Assembly (NCBI GenBank): GCA_003342895.1
Contig: PTFA01000101.1
Coordinates: forward strand, 124,001 to 188,000
Length of the DNA: 64,000 nucleotides
Direction of reading: 5' to 3'
DNA from: Casuarius casuarius
Lineage: Eukaryota; Chordata; Aves; Casuariiformes; Casuariidae
The position numbers were made by a program, and so were the translations under genes. Shown piece after piece: positions 60,101-64,000 of the stretch (positions are counted from its first letter, which is position 1; each line of letters begins with the position of its first letter). The notes under the pieces were generated by a model. It saw nothing but the letters and a program-made list of their open reading frames with translations. It made no database searches and had not been told where the DNA came from.

Positions 60101-62474
60101 ACAGTTAAATTAATTATAAAGTAGTGGATGTCTTTACAGCTGCTACAATAAACATTTTCCCATTTTCTTGATACCAGTGGTCAACACTCAGTAGTTACAT
60201 CACATAGGTTTGTTTTTGTGTAACGTGTTCACACTTTACTTTTCAAGTCTGTATTACTTTTACTACAATGACATTACTGGCAGGTCAGCTGGATTCCACT
60301 GTTGTACAGGATAGTGAAAAATACCATTTTATGTCTGACAAGGTCATTATACAGAGGGAAAAATGCATAAAACCAGAAGTTATATACATCCAGTGTCATC
60401 ACTTTGTCCTTTATAAAATGGGCATAATGAATACTACCTTCTGCTGTCTCTTGTCAGATATTTCTTCACCCTAATCACGTAACTAGATGCTCTCAATTTC
60501 TCAGCCCTGTAAAAAGCTAGCAGAATCTCAACATACATAATGATTTCCTCATACAATTCAATGTGGATTTCATTTTTCATCACTTCACTACATGGCAGAC
60601 TGAAAATAAATGTTCATGAAAGAGAGTGTGAAGCTGCAGACTTACTCAGACTGCATAAGGAAAAAGTATAATTTAAAAGCATGCTAACCAACATGTTTTA
60701 AAGGTTTTGATTTCTTTGAAACACGTTTTATCCTGTGATATCTGGCAAAATACGAGTAGGACTTTTATCATAAGGGCTACGGTACATGCATGCATGTGCA
60801 TAACTTTACGCTATCCTTAGGAAAAGGAGCTATGGTAAAAGGCAAAGCCGATGAGAAAATAGGCTGAAAAATATCTACTATTAGAGCACATGTATTTACA
60901 TAAGAAGAAGGAAGTTTTTGGACTTCAGATTCCAGACAGCTCCCTGACTTGCCTTCTGGAGCAACAGCTTTATTAACAATCTCCTGCTAAGGGAATAATC
61001 AAGGTATATATACTTTGAAGTGTTTTCACAAAAGGCCAAACAGCTTACTTGCCTGGAAAAGCTCAGCATCACTTTTGCAATCTGTTAAACCTACATTTGC
61101 TTACCTCAGCACTAGACCACGCTGAATACTGGTTTTCATTTTTTCAGTCAAGTGTTCCACGTTAGCCTAGAAGCAACAAGAACATTTTTAACAAAACTCA
61201 TGCAGAACTCTTTAAAAATAACTGTAATGAGCCAATATTGCCTTATCCTGAAAACTTCTGTAAAGGGTTCCACATCAAGTATTATGTGCAAATTCAAAGA
61301 AGCAACTGATTTTCGGAAATCCAGGATAATTTATTCTGTGCGGCTATTCATCTTGGATTAAAACTAACTTCTTCCTCCACATCATCCGTAACTGATTTTA
61401 ATGACCACATATTGTTTTTCTGTATGCTATACTGGAGTTGGATAACTCTGATATACATTGAAATATAAAAAATACTATAGAAGATCATATTCTGCTCTTA
61501 CTCCCAGTACTTATAATACTTTTGCTATGGATAGGGTAACGTATTGCTGTGTTGGCACATGTTCGTATGACATGAAGAGTGCATGCCACTGAGAAAGGAG
61601 TGGTGAGAAATTACAATTCATCTGGCACATCATCTTCTTTCAGGAAATCTGTATCTGTTTAGCCTTGTATTTTGTCCATGACAGCAACTAGAACCAACTA
61701 CCTCAGAAGTGTAAAAAAAGCCCCACAGCAGACAAGTTTTGCATCTGCTTAGATTCTATGCAAAGTCATGTCCTAATCTGTAATCATTAAAGCCTGAGAT
61801 TTTTATTTTAATAACCCTTCCAAACCTGCTCTGAATAATTCTGCTATCAAAGTCAGTATCTATTCCACCTCAGATTCTGCTAAAATCCTGACCTGAATTG
61901 CCTTCTGTGAGAATGAGCTGAGGCACAACCACAGTGAAAAAGGTATTTCTTTTTATCCTATTTTGTTTTTCTTTTAAATCTGCTCAGCTCTGTTCATTTA
62001 CATGTAACTTGAGTTTCAAACAGATGAATACAAATGTAACAACTGACATAATAGTGTTTCGATACAATAATTTTGTCAGTTAACTGAACATGATGCTGAG
62101 AATAACTGGATAGATCTTCCTCAATATAGTAGGATTCAAAAACTGGCATTGTATGAATGTGAAATTCTGAGAAGTGCAGCTTTTAGCTACATTCTAAAAT
62201 ATCTTTTTTGTAACATTAACCATCCACTTAAAACATATAGCGTACTATATACGCATAGTAATTTTAGAACCTACTTAAAAATTAGGAAAATATTTCTAAT
62301 GTCACATACCTGGAGCTCTCGAATATCAAACTGTTCTTCAAAGATATAAGCAGCATCAGCTCCTGCTGCAAGGGCCCCCATATTGGCCAGGTAACCACAG
62401 TAACCACCCATGGTCTCAATGATGAATACACGACGCTTGGTGCCACTGGCTGACTGTTTGATGCGATCACATGT
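56958..62474 (-). CDS. PFKP: PFKP, platelet-type 6-phosphofructokinase, 3' part (last six coding exons)
   Basis: ATP-dependent 6-phosphofructo-1-kinase converts fructose 6-phosphate and ATP to fructose 1,6-bisphosphate and ADP, the committed and allosterically controlled step of glycolysis, in the cytosol as homo- or heterotetramers. The six exons here (699 nt, 232 residues and stop) encode the end of the C-terminal, regulatory half, which in animal PFKs carries the fructose 2,6-bisphosphate site. Visible landmarks are [77 protein letters not shown] and the C-terminal [17 protein letters not shown]. The last of these and ...[12 protein letters not shown] fit PFKP rather than PFKM or PFKL. All junctions are GT-AG and in phase. 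The upstream exons, including the catalytic half, lie beyond position 64000. Coordinates include introns. Confidence 0.96.
57645..57750 (-). CDS. PFKP: PFKP penultimate coding exon
   Basis: Encodes [15 protein letters not shown], then [16 protein letters not shown] and ETDF, a well conserved PFK segment. The acceptor is ctttttag and the donor gtaagt. It begins with two bases that complete a Gly codon and ends in phase 2. Confidence 0.95.
58156..58169. repeat. A7-G7 homopolymer junction in a PFKP intron
   Basis: Seven A followed by seven G in the intron between the second- and third-last coding exons. Confidence 0.85.
58408..58507 (-). CDS. PFKP: PFKP coding exon, third from the end
   Basis: Encodes [16 protein letters not shown], then [17 protein letters not shown]. 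The acceptor is tttacacag. The donor gtgcaa is weak, but it is the only join that yields [11 protein letters not shown], the expected continuation. Confidence 0.93.
58508..59967. other. PFKP: PFKP intron between the GHMQQ and GGAPSP exons
   Basis: 1.46 kb. It holds an A8-G11 compound homopolymer at 58630-58648 and no recognisable transposon or second gene. Confidence 0.7.
58630..58648. repeat. A8-G11 compound homopolymer
   Basis: Eight A followed directly by eleven G on the + strand, inside a PFKP intron. Confidence 0.9.
59968..60079 (-). CDS. PFKP: PFKP coding exon, fourth from the end
   Basis: Encodes [20 protein letters not shown], then [17 protein letters not shown]. The acceptor is gttacag and the donor gtaagc. 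The first base completes an Arg codon split with the previous exon. Confidence 0.95.
60080..61104. other. PFKP: PFKP intron after the NVEHL exon
   Basis: 1.0 kb of AT-rich sequence with no feature recognised. Confidence 0.65.
61105..61166 (-). CDS. PFKP: PFKP coding exon, fifth from the end
   Basis: A 62-nt exon encoding [20 protein letters not shown]. It is conserved across vertebrate PFKs. The acceptor is gcttctag, the donor is ag|gtaagc and the exon ends in phase 2. Confidence 0.95.
61167..62309. other. PFKP: PFKP intron before the NVEHL exon
   Basis: 1.1 kb of AT-rich sequence with no feature recognised. Confidence 0.65.
62310..62474 (-). CDS. PFKP: PFKP coding exon, sixth from the end
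   Basis: Encodes 55 residues: [51 protein letters not shown] and RELQ. The [10 protein letters not shown] block is a signature of the C-terminal PFK domain. The acceptor is tcaatcag and the donor gtatgt. The exon is phase 0 at both ends. Confidence 0.96.
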
Positions 62475-64000
62475 CTGATTGAAAACAGGATATTCAATAT
62501 TTAAATATATATGTATTTCTTGTGTCATACAATTGCATCTCACATTTTGGTAATACAGTTCAGAAATTTATAAAAAATATATTTTTAAAATTCCAAGAAA
62601 TCATAACTCATTTAACTATCATAATTATCACCAGAGAAAGTATTTCTTATGAATTATACATGGAGCACCACAGCCAAAAGAAAATGCTTTACTAGTATCA
62701 AACCATGTTTGTTTCCTGAAAATACTAAAATAATAATTAATCTCATTTTGTGCCTTTTACAATTTAAAAGTTATGATAGTTTTCTAACAGAGATATAACT
62801 AGACATATTAGAGCTTTTCAGCATTTCAATCGGCATTTGCTTTAACTCTATGCATTACTGAAAATTTTATTTTTTCTTACTATTGTTTTTTTTTTGAATT
62901 TCACTGCATTCTCAACTATGTTTAACAGTAAAAATTTCTTAAACTTAAATCTTGGGCATGTATTGCCCTATGGTTTACTTTCTAATAACTATATCCACAC
63001 AAGTATCATTCTCTCAAGCACTACTGCAGCTACTTTTCTTTTTGTTTGTTTTTGTTTATAGATAGATACTTACTATAAGACTGAATTCTCCACTTGCATC
63101 TCACCCAGACCAGCATAAAAAACATTCTCTGCAAAGAGGTCTGTGTTTACACAGCACCAGTTAACACCAATATTTACTACAGCTGCCTAAGAGACTTAGA
63201 AAAGAGGAACAGAGGAAACCTTCAATGTAGTAGGACCCAGGAAAATTATATTACTAAGTATCTTCGAGTTTAAATAACCCAAAAGCTCTTGATAAGCTGA
63301 AATGAAAATATTTCTACAGCAACCTTTCAAGGTTCTGTTGAACTTGTCAGACAGACAATGCATCTTCCTTTCATGAAGGGAGTAAGGGAGAAAGAGAGAT
63401 TATTTCCCTCTTTTTCTCCAGAATAAACAGAAATTATACTGGGTTTAGACACGAGAAGAATTTTTCAAAACCGATGTACTGTCCCCTACACTAGTTCTGT
63501 TTAATAGAAATTAAAGAAATGGAACAATCTGTAAAGTTTGTCATCTTGGAACTTGAATTATGATAGCATTAAAAAAATCCCCATACCTTACTCATTTTCT
63601 GAATAACTACAGATCCTGTAATGTTTGAGGCATTTTTGCCTACCTTTCCATGACAGATTTTTATAACCAGAACCAACATTCAGACAACTGAATATAGGAC
63701 TTCAAGCCCAAATTAAGATTGCAAGCAATACTGTCTTCAGAAATATACCCAAAAGATCGCAGAACAAATACATTCATTTGATACATGAGAGAACTTAAAA
63801 TAATAAAAAATAAGAATTTCTAGCATTATAATGTTTAATATATTCAAGCACTAAAAATGACATATGCATTTACTTGGGTCCAACTACCAAAAGATACATG
63901 TAGTTTCATTTATGCATTTTACATATATACATATATGTGCACAATTCACATGACTGCATCCACAATATGGATTAACATGTTCTGTTGCTCTGCCCAGGAA
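62475..64000. other. PFKP: PFKP intron running off the right edge
   Basis: At least 1.5 kb. I searched the minus strand for the expected preceding exon (the NNVPGSDFS-type segment) and did not see it, so it lies outside the window. The sequence is AT-rich, with short AT/GT alternation near 63920-63945. Confidence 0.75.

Noticed and set aside
1..64000. CRISPR arrays, operons, prophage, toxin-antitoxin or other prokaryotic-type systems
   Set aside because: This is intron-bearing vertebrate DNA. No regularly spaced repeats or clustered prokaryotic genes are present.

Overview
The window is a piece of a vertebrate nuclear genome, most likely a bird. The evidence is intron-split genes with GT-AG junctions, an avian-style CR1 LINE fragment, otherwise few interspersed repeats, fairly compact introns, and vertebrate PITRM1 and PFKP proteins lying tail to tail as in human 10p15. 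I cannot name the species. A turtle or crocodilian is a weaker alternative, since these also carry CR1.

Layout. Positions 1-28140 are AT-rich intergenic DNA with no gene I can support, only simple repeats, two CpG-richer patches and one ambiguous base. About 28150-28830 is a CpG island holding the PITRM1 promoter and first exon. PITRM1 runs on the + strand from its ATG at 28463 to its stop at 55545 in 27 coding exons. Joined in phase, these give 3102 nt, or 1033 residues, close to the human length, with every catalytic residue I checked present. A candidate poly(A) signal (ATTAAA) is at 55807. After roughly 0.75 kb, the 3' end of PFKP begins on the - strand: poly(A) signal at 56597-56592, stop codon at 56958-56960, and the last six coding exons (232 residues) up to 62474. 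The rest of PFKP lies beyond the right edge.

The two genes are both metabolic. PITRM1 is the mitochondrial matrix presequence and amyloid-beta degrading metallopeptidase. PFKP is the platelet-type 6-phosphofructo-1-kinase of glycolysis. They are adjacent and convergent, but nothing here shows a functional link beyond synteny.

I found no CRISPR array, operon, tRNA, rRNA or intact mobile element, and no undescribed multi-gene system. The items most worth a second look are an in-frame upstream ATG that would add 72 arginine-rich residues to PITRM1 and lies inside a perfect YY1 motif; an NRF1-like site in the same promoter; a U-rich tract beside a weak 5' splice site at exon 14; a TTTA microsatellite acting as the exon 16 acceptor tract; a 77-nt T homopolymer; and a GC-rich block of unknown origin in intron 15.
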